DNA of 64,000 nt. It comes from Corynebacterium diphtheriae (GTDB lineage Bacteria; Actinomycetota; Actinomycetes; Mycobacteriales; Mycobacteriaceae). The translations under genes were made by a program, and so were the position numbers. Below the pieces are notes generated by a model, which was given only the letters and a program-made list of their open reading frames with translations, was not told where the DNA came from and searched no databases. The stretch spans positions 1,116,001 through 1,180,000 of the forward strand of contig NZ_LN831026.1 in the NCBI RefSeq assembly GCF_001457455.1, written 5' to 3'. Positions 56,315-64,000 of this stretch are shown here, piece after piece (the stretch's first letter is position 1; each line of letters starts with the position of its first letter).

Positions 56315-56983
56315 ATGGCAATCGTAGTTGTAACCGGTACAAACACAGATGTAGGAAAGACAATCGCTTCCGCTGCAGTATGTCAGCATTATTCACGACA
56401 AGGATTCCGAGTCGTTCCAGTTAAGCCCGTCCAAACTGGAGAACCAAAAGGTTCAGGTGATGCACAAACCATTGAAAAACTAACCGGAATAGTAGGCAAA
56501 TGCTTTGCCCGATTCCCAGAACCACTCGCGCCTAATCTTTCTGCACAGCGGGCTGGTATGCAGCAGTTAAATTTGGAAGAAATAGTTAATAAAATTCGTG
56601 AACTCGATGGGCCTCAAACAGTTGTTGTTGTCGAGGGGGCCGGAGGACTCTTAGTTCGTTTGGCGGATTCATTTACGATCGCAGATGTTGCGGCGCAGCT
56701 AGACGCACCTCTCATCGTAGTAACAAATATGGCGTTGGGCTCGCTCAATGCGGCAGAACTCACTGTAGAAGCAGCGCAGCGACGTGGCTTGAAGGTTTTA
56801 GGGCTGATTGGTGGCAGTATGCCTAAGAATCCTGACTTGGCTACCTCGCTTAATGTTGCAGAAATGGAAAAGGTGACTGGCATACCGTTGTGGGGTTCTA
56901 TCGCAGAAGGTGCAGGGCAATTGAGCAAGGAAGCCTTTTGTCAACTAGTAGAAGATCTACATCTTCCCACTATGTGGCCGTAA
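56315..56983 (+). CDS. bioD: Dethiobiotin synthetase
   Basis: BioD forms the ureido ring of dethiobiotin from DAPA, CO2 and ATP. The 222-residue protein keeps the functional residues: VTGTNTDVGKT (Thr11, Lys15), VKPVQTG (Lys37, Thr41), the APNLSAQRAG substrate segment and the VVEGAGGL loop. AAAGGAG precedes the ATG. It forms an operon with bioA. It is the probable active copy, in contrast to the altered paralogue at 52828. Confidence 0.96.
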   Translation: MAIVVVTGTNTDVGKTIASAAVCQHYSRQGFRVVPVKPVQTGEPKGSGDAQTIEKLTGIVGKCFARFPEPLAPNLSAQRAGMQQLNLEEIVNKIRELDGPQTVVVVEGAGGLLVRLADSFTIADVAAQLDAPLIVVTNMALGSLNAAELTVEAAQRRGLKVLGLIGGSMPKNPDLATSLNVAEMEKVTGIPLWGSIAEGAGQLSKEAFCQLVEDLHLPTMWP

Positions 56984-57099
56984 TCCGAGCAGGCCGAGGC
57001 CCCCTGATCGACCGGGCGGTGAGCTCCTTAGAGATAGTGCAATCGCTATGATTGATTACGTCACTGTACTCAGTTAATTCAAGGAGCTCATCGGGTTAG

Positions 57100-58674
57100 A
57101 TGGAAATTCTTATTGGTTTGCTAGCGTTGCTTTTTGCAACGGTCATCATGGTCGCCGTCGGAGACCGAACCGGTCTGCCATGGCCTGTGTTACTTACCTT
57201 GGTTGCTGCCGGTGGAATTTTTCTTCCGTGGCTTCCCGAAGTAGCGATTCCTGAAGAGATGATCCTCCCGATTTTTATTCCGCCATTGCTATGGGCACTG
57301 GCGCGACATAGCAGCTGGGCGTCGATTAAAAGGCAGTGGCGAACCGTAGTTTTGCTTTCAGTTCTATTAGTTATAGTTACTGCAGTTACGGTGGGTCTTG
57401 TCGCATATTTATTAGTACCAACTCTCTCATTTGCAGCTGCGGTTGTTATTGGCGCAGCCATTTCTCCTCCAGACCCCGTAGCTGTTGATGCTGTTGCAGA
57501 ACCGGCAGGTGTTCCACGACGATTATCTAATACGCTTCAAGTTGAAGGCCTCTTTAATGATGCTGCTTCGATCGTCGTTTTTAATTTGGCATTGTCAGTG
57601 GTGCAGTCTGGGCACGATATCACTTGGTGGTCGGCGCTATCTACATTGGTATATTCAGCAGCGGTCGCCGTGGTTATTGGTTTTGTCTTGGGAACCGGAT
57701 GTGCAAAACTCCATTCTTGGATGACTTCATCAGTTGCTAGGAATGCATTCACGTGGGTCATTCCGTTTGCTACTTTTATCGCTGCTGAGGAATTGCTTGC
57801 TTCGGGTGTTATTGCCATCGTTATTGCTGCGATCCAATTTAATTCCAAGAGTCAAGCTGGTGCCGAGGATAGACTGTCTGGATCGGCTTTTTGGCAGGTA
57901 GTTGAGCTGCTTTTTACTGGTGTGGCATTCGGACTCATTGGAATTTCGGTGCGTGATGCGATCCATTCTGCTGGAGCGAACCTGTGGCATGGGGTGTGGT
58001 TCGGCCTAGTGCTGGCATTGACTGCCATCGCAGTGCGGGCACTGTGGCTGTACTTGCTCTATGTAGGGAACAAAAAGGCGGGTAGACGAACTGGTGCACC
58101 GTTACGACTCCAAGAAGTACTGTTACTAACTTGGGGTGGAATGCGTGGATTAGTCACTTTGGCGCTCGTATTGTCAATCCCGATGACTACCGGATTTGCA
58201 ATTTACCGAGAGCTCTCTATTGTTGCACTTACTGTTTTGCTTGTAACGATGGTGATTCCTGGCCTGACACTTCCTGCTCTCATGAGGGTATTAAACCTCG
58301 AAGAAGGTCCGGATGCTTTTGGCGATTACGCACGTGAAAAGCTATTTGTTCGCGCCAGATTTGCTGCACGACAAGTGCTGGATTCCTATTCTCATGACAT
58401 CCCAGAAGAATTTATGGCTTCCTTACGGCGTCGCTTCGAACATGACATTAATGCTGATGAAGATGACGACGATGCCATGACACCTGAAGAGCGTCGCAAG
58501 ATTCAAGAGCGTCGTTTTGCTCTGTTTAATAAAGTACGGCTTGAAGCCTTGTATGCTTCTCAAGCTGAGTTACTTCGAGCCAGAAGCGAGCGGGACGTCG
58601 ATCCGATGATTGTTGACGAAGTTCTGTTTGAAATCGACAGCCAGATCATCGCCGCCGAGAAATCAACGAGATAA
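57100..58674 (+). CDS. Na+/H+ antiporter, CPA1/NhaP-type
   Basis: A 524-residue membrane antiporter. About 11-12 hydrophobic helices span 1-415. The ion-site motifs are ISPPDPVAVDAV and the Asn-Asp pair in VEGLFNDAASIV, as in CPA1 exchangers; TWGGMRGLVTLAL completes the core. A hydrophilic C-terminal domain (about 415-524) is acidic (EHDINADEDDDDAMTPEER) and probably cytoplasmic. AAGGAG lies 13 nt before the ATG, slightly far. It lies between bioD and scpB. Ion specificity is unverified. Confidence 0.9.
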   Translation: MEILIGLLALLFATVIMVAVGDRTGLPWPVLLTLVAAGGIFLPWLPEVAIPEEMILPIFIPPLLWALARHSSWASIKRQWRTVVLLSVLLVIVTAVTVGLVAYLLVPTLSFAAAVVIGAAISPPDPVAVDAVAEPAGVPRRLSNTLQVEGLFNDAASIVVFNLALSVVQSGHDITWWSALSTLVYSAAVAVVIGFVLGTGCAKLHSWMTSSVARNAFTWVIPFATFIAAEELLASGVIAIVIAAIQFNSKSQAGAEDRLSGSAFWQVVELLFTGVAFGLIGISVRDAIHSAGANLWHGVWFGLVLALTAIAVRALWLYLLYVGNKKAGRRTGAPLRLQEVLLLTWGGMRGLVTLALVLSIPMTTGFAIYRELSIVALTVLLVTMVIPGLTLPALMRVLNLEEGPDAFGDYAREKLFVRARFAARQVLDSYSHDIPEEFMASLRRRFEHDINADEDDDDAMTPEERRKIQERRFALFNKVRLEALYASQAELLRARSERDVDPMIVDEVLFEIDSQIIAAEKSTR

Positions 58675-58692
58675 TAAGGGCATTTCTTCATC

Positions 58693-59247
58693 ATGATGAC
58701 AGTACTGAGATCGCAAATTGAATCGATCTTGTTGGTCGTGGACCAACCGGCTTCTGTTGCTGCCTTGGCGCGAGCTACGGAGGCTGCACCTGAAACAGTC
58801 ACCTCCGTTTTGCGTTCGATGGCTCAAGAGTTTGAGGATCGAGGTAGTGGTATTGAGGTCAGAGAATCGCCAGAAGGTTGGCGCCTTTATACTGTAAAGC
58901 GTAACGCTGATGTGGTGGAGAAATTCCTATTAGATGGTTCGCATACCAAGCTTTCACGAGCGGCCTTGGAGACGTTAGCTGTGGTGGCTTACCGTCAACC
59001 AACAACACGAGCACAGGTCGCTGCGGTTCGAGGTGTCAATGTTGATGGAGTAATGCGAACGCTTCAGCTCCGTGGCCTAATACGTGAGGTTGCTATTAAT
59101 CCTGGCACGGAGGGGGTGAATGGTAGCGCTCATCGGTATGAGACAACAGAGTTGTTCCTCGATTTACTTGGAATCGATTCGCTTGAGCGTTTGCCGGACT
59201 TAGCTCCACTTTTGCCAGATATTGATAGTATCGATGAGTATTTTTAA
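58693..59247 (+). CDS. scpB: Segregation and condensation protein B
   Basis: ScpB is the winged-helix dimer that binds the ScpA linker in the SMC complex. The 184-residue protein has RSQIESILLVVDQPASVAALARA at the start and TKLSRAALETLAVVAYRQPTTRAQVAAVRGVNVDGVMRTL in the second winged helix, typical of the family. ATG codons at 58693 and 58696 are both possible. It is 18 bp after the antiporter and followed by rluB. Here scpA and scpB are split by five genes. Confidence 0.95.
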   Translation: MMTVLRSQIESILLVVDQPASVAALARATEAAPETVTSVLRSMAQEFEDRGSGIEVRESPEGWRLYTVKRNADVVEKFLLDGSHTKLSRAALETLAVVAYRQPTTRAQVAAVRGVNVDGVMRTLQLRGLIREVAINPGTEGVNGSAHRYETTELFLDLLGIDSLERLPDLAPLLPDIDSIDEYF

Positions 59248-59350
59248 ACCTCAAATATGCAATAGATAGTGGATAAGCTAGAATTCTTGATTCTACTGCG
59301 TTACAGTGGCAGAGATTTATAATCGCATAATTTGATCAATAGGAAGTATC

Positions 59351-60316
59351 GTGAATAGAACCGCTCGCCGTGACGGCACACCGGAAAAGCCTCGTCGGGG
59401 CTCTCAGGGAGGCTCCCGTGGGGACTACGGAAAGCCGAAACGTAGCCATGCCAAGCCACAATCGGCAAATTCGGGCCGTCCCATAAAGCAACGTAAACAG
59501 CGTGATTCAGAAATGTTGATCTCGAATGCGCGTCCAGCACGGCACCAGCATGTAGGCCGTCGTGAAGCAGGAGATGGCAGTACTGAAGGCATACGTCTGC
59601 AAAAAGTCCTTGCTCAGGCAGGTGTCGCGTCTCGTCGACACGCTGAGATTTTGATCGATGCCGGCCGTGTTGAGGTCAACGGAAAAATCGTGATGACTCA
59701 GGGCATGAGAGTTAACCCAAATGTCGACGTCATTCGCGTTGATGGTGTACGAGTCAATGTTAATGAAAACTTGCAGTACTTCGTTCTCAATAAGCCTCGC
59801 GGGTTGCAATCGACTATGAGCGATGACATGGGGCGGCCTTGTGTTGGCGACATCGTGGGAGAGAGAATTTCTGCAGGCCAGCGTTTGTTCCACGTGGGAC
59901 GTCTCGACGCGGCTACGGAAGGCTTGCTGCTACTCACTAACGATGGAGAACTCGCTAATCGGTTGATGCATCCTCGATATGAAGTTTCGAAGACTTATTT
60001 GGTTACTGTTCTCGGTGAGGCGGATAAACGCCTTGTTAAGCAATTACGTGATGGTATCGAGCTTGATGACGGTCCAGCTAAGGCGGATCTTGTTCAGATC
60101 ATTGATACTTTCCAAGGTAAGTCCTTGATTCGTATTGAGCTGCATGAAGGTCGTAAGCACATCGTACGACGGATGCTCAAAACTGCAGGATTCCCAGTTC
60201 AACGACTAGTGCGAACCAAAATTCACACAATTCAGCTTGGTGAGCAAACCCCAGGAGCGATCCGAGCTCTCAACAGTAGCGAACTAGCTAGCTTGTACAA
60301 GGCGGTAGGGATGTAA
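59351..60316 (+). CDS. 23S rRNA pseudouridine synthase, RluB/RsuA family
   Basis: A 321-residue pseudouridine synthase. The first ~80 residues are basic and low-complexity (PRRGSQGGSRGDYGKPKRSHAK). An S4 domain follows (IRLQKVLAQAGVASRRHAEILIDAGRVEVNG). The catalytic domain has the Asp in HVGRLDAATEGLLLLTNDGELANRL and the C-terminal LHEGRKHIVRRML. It starts at GTG 59351 with AGGAAG just upstream. Such genes stand between scpB and cmk in many actinobacteria. The exact uridine target is inferred only from the family. Confidence 0.93.
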   Translation: MNRTARRDGTPEKPRRGSQGGSRGDYGKPKRSHAKPQSANSGRPIKQRKQRDSEMLISNARPARHQHVGRREAGDGSTEGIRLQKVLAQAGVASRRHAEILIDAGRVEVNGKIVMTQGMRVNPNVDVIRVDGVRVNVNENLQYFVLNKPRGLQSTMSDDMGRPCVGDIVGERISAGQRLFHVGRLDAATEGLLLLTNDGELANRLMHPRYEVSKTYLVTVLGEADKRLVKQLRDGIELDDGPAKADLVQIIDTFQGKSLIRIELHEGRKHIVRRMLKTAGFPVQRLVRTKIHTIQLGEQTPGAIRALNSSELASLYKAVGM

Positions 60317-60317
60317 A

Positions 60318-61043
60318 ATGAGCACAGCTGATAGCACTGCACTGAGCAATATGCCTGAGGGCGGGCTGATCGTAGCTGTCGATGGTCCTTCTGGAGCAGG
60401 CAAGTCTACGGTTTGTCGACGGATTGCTTCTATGCTCGGGGCAAAGTACTTGGACACTGGCGCGATGTACCGCGTTGCGACGCTTCACGTGTTACGCCAA
60501 GGAATCAACCCGAGCGATACTACTGCGGTAGTTCAGGCCACCAGGGAACTGCCTTTGTCCGTCAATGATGACCCGGCTTCACGTGAAGTGATCCTTGATG
60601 GGGAAGACGTGTCGAATGAAATCCGTGGACGTCTAGTAACTCAAAATGTTTCTGCTGTTGCTGCAATCCTAGAAGTTCGGGAAAATCTGGTAGCCCTACA
60701 GCGCGAACTGGTAGCTACTGCACATCGGTGCGTAGTCGATGGTCGTGATATCGGATCGACCGTTCTGGTCGATGCGCCTGTAAAAATATTCTTAACTGCC
60801 TCTGCTGAGGTACGCGCACAACGGCGATATGACCAGGATGTGGCGGCCGGACGACTAACAGATTTGGCGACTGTACTTGCCGACGTGAAACGTCGTGATG
60901 AGCTCGATAGCAACCGATCTGTTTCTCCATTAGCGCCAGCTAGTGACGCAACCGTTGTCGATACTTCTACGTTAACCCTTGATCAAGTCGTCGATACTTT
61001 GATGACTCTGATTGAAAAATCTGCTGAAAGGACCGCACGATGA
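60318..61043 (+). CDS. cmk: Cytidylate kinase
   Basis: Cmk phosphorylates CMP and dCMP. The 241-residue protein has P-loop [17 protein letters not shown], the [14 protein letters not shown] substrate segment, [25 protein letters not shown] and the lid [17 protein letters not shown]. It starts 1 bp after the rluB stop, and its last bases overlap the der start (ATGA), showing tight translational coupling. Confidence 0.97.
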   Translation: MSTADSTALSNMPEGGLIVAVDGPSGAGKSTVCRRIASMLGAKYLDTGAMYRVATLHVLRQGINPSDTTAVVQATRELPLSVNDDPASREVILDGEDVSNEIRGRLVTQNVSAVAAILEVRENLVALQRELVATAHRCVVDGRDIGSTVLVDAPVKIFLTASAEVRAQRRYDQDVAAGRLTDLATVLADVKRRDELDSNRSVSPLAPASDATVVDTSTLTLDQVVDTLMTLIEKSAERTAR

Positions 61044-62683
61044 GCAATGCGCACAATGCACCGCTTGGCGGAAATAACTCCTCGGATGAAGACCAAGAAA
61101 CGGTTTTCGTTTATCACACTGCACATGGTGAAGTCGATGCTCAGGAAGCATTCGTAGAAGAAGACGTCGTAGTCGATGGGGCTGGGTATGCTTCTGATGG
61201 CTTTGATGAGAATGACTTTGACTTCGATTTTGAACATGACTCTGAAGGCAATGTCGTATTCGATGAAGCTGATTTTGGGGAAGCCGACTTTGGTGAGGAT
61301 TACACCGATGAAGATTGGGAAGAGCTTGAGCGTGCATTCGGTGTTGGATCTCGGGCGATTGAGTCAGAGAACCTCTGCACGGTGGCCATCGTAGGTCGTC
61401 CAAATGTTGGCAAGTCTTCGCTTGTTAATCGCTTTTTAGGGCGCCGAGAAGCAGTGGTTGAGGACTTCCCCGGCGTTACGCGAGATCGAATTTCTTATCT
61501 AGCGGATTGGGGAGGACGTAGATTCTGGGTTCAAGATACTGGTGGTTGGGATCCAAACGTTAAGGGGATCCACGCGGCGATTGCCCGGCAGGCGGAAACC
61601 GCGATGGCTACAGCAGACGTTATCGTTATGGTTGTCGATACCAAGGTGGGTATTACGGAAACCGATTCGGTGATGGCCCGTAAACTTCAAAAATCTGAAG
61701 TTCCAGTAATTTTGGTGGCTAACAAATTTGATTCTGATAGCCAGTATGCCGATATGGCAGAGTTTTATGCATTGGGTTTGGGAGACCCTTGGCCGGTTTC
61801 TGCGCAGCATGGTCGAGGCGGCGCAGACGTTCTCGAGCAAATTTTGGCAGCATTCCCAGAAACCCCACGTGCAACCTCAATTGTTGAAGGACCGCGTCGC
61901 GTTGCCCTTGTGGGTAAGCCCAATGTGGGCAAGTCATCTTTGCTAAATAAAATGTCTGGCGAAGATCGATCAGTTGTCGATAATGTATCCGGTACAACGG
62001 TGGATCCGGTGGATTCCATCGTAAAACTTGACAAGCACCTTTGGAAGTTTATTGATACTGCGGGACTACGCAAAAAAGTGAAAAATGCCCAAGGGCATGA
62101 GTATTACGCGTCTCTACGTACTCGTGGCGTTATTGATGCTGCTGAAATATGTATTTTCATGATCGATTCCTCGGAACCAGTCTCGGAACAAGATCAACGT
62201 GTGTTGTCCATGATCTTGGATGCTGGTAAAGCGCTCGTCCTTGTTTTCAACAAATGGGATCTTATGGAAGAAGATCGCCGTTGGGAACTAGAACGTGAAA
62301 TTGATCTGCAACTTGCTCACATTCCGTGGGTAAAGCGTATAAATATTTCGGCTAAGACGGGACGTGCCCTTCAAAGACTAGAGCCGTACATGCTGGAAGC
62401 GCTGGAAAGCTGGGATAAGCGTGTTACCACAGGTCAGCTAAACAACTGGTTGCGGGCGACTATTGCACAGAATCCGCCACCAATGAAGGGGGGCCGCGTT
62501 CCTCGCGTATTGTTCGCCACGCAAGCTTCAACTCAACCGCCTACGATTGTGCTATTTACCACTGGTTTCTTAGACGCTGGTTATCGTCGCTACCTTGAAC
62601 GCAAGTTTAGGGAAAGCTTTGGTTTCGAGGGGTCCCCAGTCAAGATTGCAGTTCGTGTGCGCGAACGTCGTTCAAAGAAGTGA
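61040..62683 (+). CDS. der: GTPase Der (EngA), double GTPase
   Basis: Der has two G domains and acts in 50S ribosome assembly. The 547-residue protein has first P-loop [11 protein letters not shown] at 119-126 with DTGGW and NKFD, and second P-loop [11 protein letters not shown] with DTAGLRKKV and NKWD, then a KH-like C-terminus ([15 protein letters not shown]). The first ~110 residues are a strongly acidic extension ([35 protein letters not shown]) that standard Der proteins lack. ATG 61040 overlaps the cmk stop by 4 bp. A strong terminator follows. Confidence 0.96.
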   Translation: MSNAHNAPLGGNNSSDEDQETVFVYHTAHGEVDAQEAFVEEDVVVDGAGYASDGFDENDFDFDFEHDSEGNVVFDEADFGEADFGEDYTDEDWEELERAFGVGSRAIESENLCTVAIVGRPNVGKSSLVNRFLGRREAVVEDFPGVTRDRISYLADWGGRRFWVQDTGGWDPNVKGIHAAIARQAETAMATADVIVMVVDTKVGITETDSVMARKLQKSEVPVILVANKFDSDSQYADMAEFYALGLGDPWPVSAQHGRGGADVLEQILAAFPETPRATSIVEGPRRVALVGKPNVGKSSLLNKMSGEDRSVVDNVSGTTVDPVDSIVKLDKHLWKFIDTAGLRKKVKNAQGHEYYASLRTRGVIDAAEICIFMIDSSEPVSEQDQRVLSMILDAGKALVLVFNKWDLMEEDRRWELEREIDLQLAHIPWVKRINISAKTGRALQRLEPYMLEALESWDKRVTTGQLNNWLRATIAQNPPPMKGGRVPRVLFATQASTQPPTIVLFTTGFLDAGYRRYLERKFRESFGFEGSPVKIAVRVRERRSKK

Positions 62684-62706
62684 TAATTCTTTAAAGATTT
62701 ATCGTT

Positions 62707-62752
62707 AGTCGCCCATTTGCTATGCAATATCTATGCAAATGGGCGACTTTTG
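62707..62752 (+). terminator. Terminator after der
   Basis: AGTCGCCCATTTGC with complement GCAAATGGGCGACT forms a 14-bp stem, extended inside by ATGC pairing, followed by TTTT. Confidence 0.93.
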
Positions 62753-62799
62753 CATTTAATTTCCATATATTCCAAAATGAATTTAATTCATTTTATTGA

Positions 62800-62815
62800 T
62801 GTGAAAAATGACACG
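62800..62815. promoter_or_regulatory. GlxR-like motif upstream of the DcuB-type gene
   Basis: TGTGAAAAATGACACG fits TGTGA-N6-TCACA at 8 of 10 fixed positions and is 13 of 16 identical to the site upstream of the DcuC gene (2018-2033). It lies 100 bp before the start codon. Confidence 0.4.
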
Positions 62816-62914
62816 GAGATTCGGTTATGGATTTTCAATAATGCGGGAATAGATTGAGAAATGATTGTTAAAAGATTAGGCAATCGGTGGCATTAATTTG
62901 AAAGGCTTCTGCGT

Positions 62915-64000
62915 ATGCTCGCTTCAATTCTCGATCCCACGTCTGGTATCGCGCTTTTATTACAAATTACGGTAATTCTTTTCTGCCTCGTGTTGGGTAC
63001 GCGATATGGCGGAATGGGGCTAGGTCTTATTTCTGGTATTGGTTTGTTTATCCTTGCCTTTATATTTGGCCTTAAACCGGGAGAGCCACCGGTGTCGGTG
63101 ATGCTTACGATTATTGCGGTCATCGGTTGTGCAGCTACTTTGCAACAGGCGCGTGGTCTTGATGTGATGATGCAATTTGCGGAAAAGATTTTAAGAAAGC
63201 ATCCCGAGCGAATCACGATTTTGGCTCCGATTACTACTTGGCTATTAACCGTATTGTGTGGAACTGGACATGTTGTTTATACAATGTTTCCGATTATTGA
63301 AGACATCGCGATTAAAACAAATATCCGCCCAGAAAGGCCTATGGCTGTCTCTTCTACAGCTGCCCAGATGGGTATCACAGCCTCGCCGGTGTCGGTAGCT
63401 ATTGTTTCATTGACTTCTATTTTGGCGGAGCAGGCTGGTGTAACTCAATCTGCATACTCTATTCCGCAAATCTTAGCGGTTGCGATGCCTGCATCGTTAT
63501 GCGGTGTTTTGGTGGCTGCAGTGTGGTCCCTGCATCGAGGTAAAGACTTGGATAAAGATGAGGCCTTCCAAGAACGTCTTAAAGATCCAGATTTTAAAAA
63601 GAGTGTATACAGTGAGTCGCATTCTTTGATCGGACAACGATTTGAAAAGGGCGCGTATCGTGCCACTGGAATTTTCTTGGGTGCCATTGCGATCGTAGTG
63701 TTACTCGGCGCGATCGAATGGTTGCGCCCATCATTCCCTAATTCCAATGGTGATCTGAAACCATTGTCTATGAATCTCGTTATCCAGATGATTATGTTGG
63801 TGGCAGGTGCCCTCATGATGCTGTTGTGCAAGGTTGAACCTGGAAAGATTGCTTCTACAACCGTGTTCAAGGCGGGAATGACCGCTGTGTTCTCTGTGTT
63901 CGGTGTTGCATGGATGGCTGACACATTTTTCCAAGCGCATTTAGATTCTCTCGTAGATGCGCTCAGCGGTGTGGTGCAAAGTCATGCATGGGCCTATGCG
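62915..64000 (+). CDS. dcuB: C4-dicarboxylate transporter, DcuA/DcuB family (partial)
   Basis: The first 362 codons of an open frame that leaves the window. The sequence closely fits the Dcu family of fumarate/succinate antiporters: ILFCLVLGTRYGGMGLGLIS, IFGLKPGEPPVSVMLTIIAV, IGCAATLQQARGLDVMMQFA, LCGTGHVVYTMFPIIEDIAI and MGITASPVSVAIVSL. Many membrane segments are visible. ATG 62915 has AAAGG 9 nt upstream. Such carriers exchange fumarate, aspartate and succinate during anaerobic fumarate respiration. A DcuC-type carrier lies at the other end of the window. The C-terminus is not visible. Confidence 0.92.
   Translation, partial: MLASILDPTSGIALLLQITVILFCLVLGTRYGGMGLGLISGIGLFILAFIFGLKPGEPPVSVMLTIIAVIGCAATLQQARGLDVMMQFAEKILRKHPERITILAPITTWLLTVLCGTGHVVYTMFPIIEDIAIKTNIRPERPMAVSSTAAQMGITASPVSVAIVSLTSILAEQAGVTQSAYSIPQILAVAMPASLCGVLVAAVWSLHRGKDLDKDEAFQERLKDPDFKKSVYSESHSLIGQRFEKGAYRATGIFLGAIAIVVLLGAIEWLRPSFPNSNGDLKPLSMNLVIQMIMLVAGALMMLLCKVEPGKIASTTVFKAGMTAVFSVFGVAWMADTFFQAHLDSLVDALSGVVQSHAWAYA

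Overview
The window looks like a chromosomal segment of a Corynebacterium of the C. diphtheriae group. The evidence is moderate GC, a corynebacterial rRNA operon without a spacer tRNA, and several actinobacterial gene strings in their known order: uvrB..uvrA, infC-rpmI-rplT, pheST, argCJBDFRGH, and HAD-small ORF-tlyA-nadK-recN-steA-steB-NUDIX-xerD-parA-scpA..scpB-rluB-cmk-der. I saw no phage, insertion sequence, CRISPR array or tRNA gene. Most genes are housekeeping genes, and species assignment is not possible by eye.

Regions. 1-5 kb: the 3' end of rpsA, then an accessory block on the minus strand. It holds a DcuC-type C4-dicarboxylate carrier and a beta-glucoside-type PTS EIIBCA with its BglG antiterminator. 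The PTS leader carries a recognisable ribonucleic antiterminator overlapping a terminator. 5.4-17.4 kb: coaE, a radical SAM/SPASM protein, uvrB, a universal stress protein, HelD, a DoxX-like membrane protein, a metallo-beta-lactamase-fold hydrolase and uvrA. 17.4-24.5 kb: infC (AUC start, attenuator-like leader), rpmI, rplT, a small membrane protein, a SpoU methyltransferase and pheST. 24.6-33.5 kb: a complete set of arginine biosynthesis genes from argC to argH, including the repressor argR. 33.5-35 kb: a Trm112-like protein and tyrS. 35.1-40.9 kb: one rRNA operon (16S-23S-5S) with long leader and spacers. 41-52.7 kb: the tlyA/nadK/recN/steAB/xerD/parA/scpA string. 52.8-58.7 kb: an accessory block between scpA and scpB, with a divergent bioD paralogue, a frameshifted POT peptide transporter, bioA, bioD and a Na+/H+ antiporter. 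58.7-64 kb: scpB, rluB, cmk, der and the start of a DcuB-type C4-dicarboxylate carrier that runs off the window.

How the parts connect. The arg genes convert glutamate-derived intermediates to arginine under their own repressor. uvrA, uvrB and recN are DNA-repair genes; recN has a good LexA-box core upstream and uvrA only a half-site. bioA and bioD make dethiobiotin from KAPA, and the divergent bioA/POT promoter region has two near-identical BioQ-like palindromes. The two C4-dicarboxylate carriers, about 61 kb apart, share a 16-bp GlxR-like motif upstream. scpA/scpB, parA, xerD and steA/steB concern chromosome segregation and division.

The regulatory and gene-decay signals are the most interesting observations: the shared dcu motif, the paired biotin operators with a broken transporter, the BioD-like paralogue lacking substrate motifs, the minimal RAT with a UUCG loop, and the AUC-started infC. 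I did not find convincing evidence for a wholly new multi-gene system.
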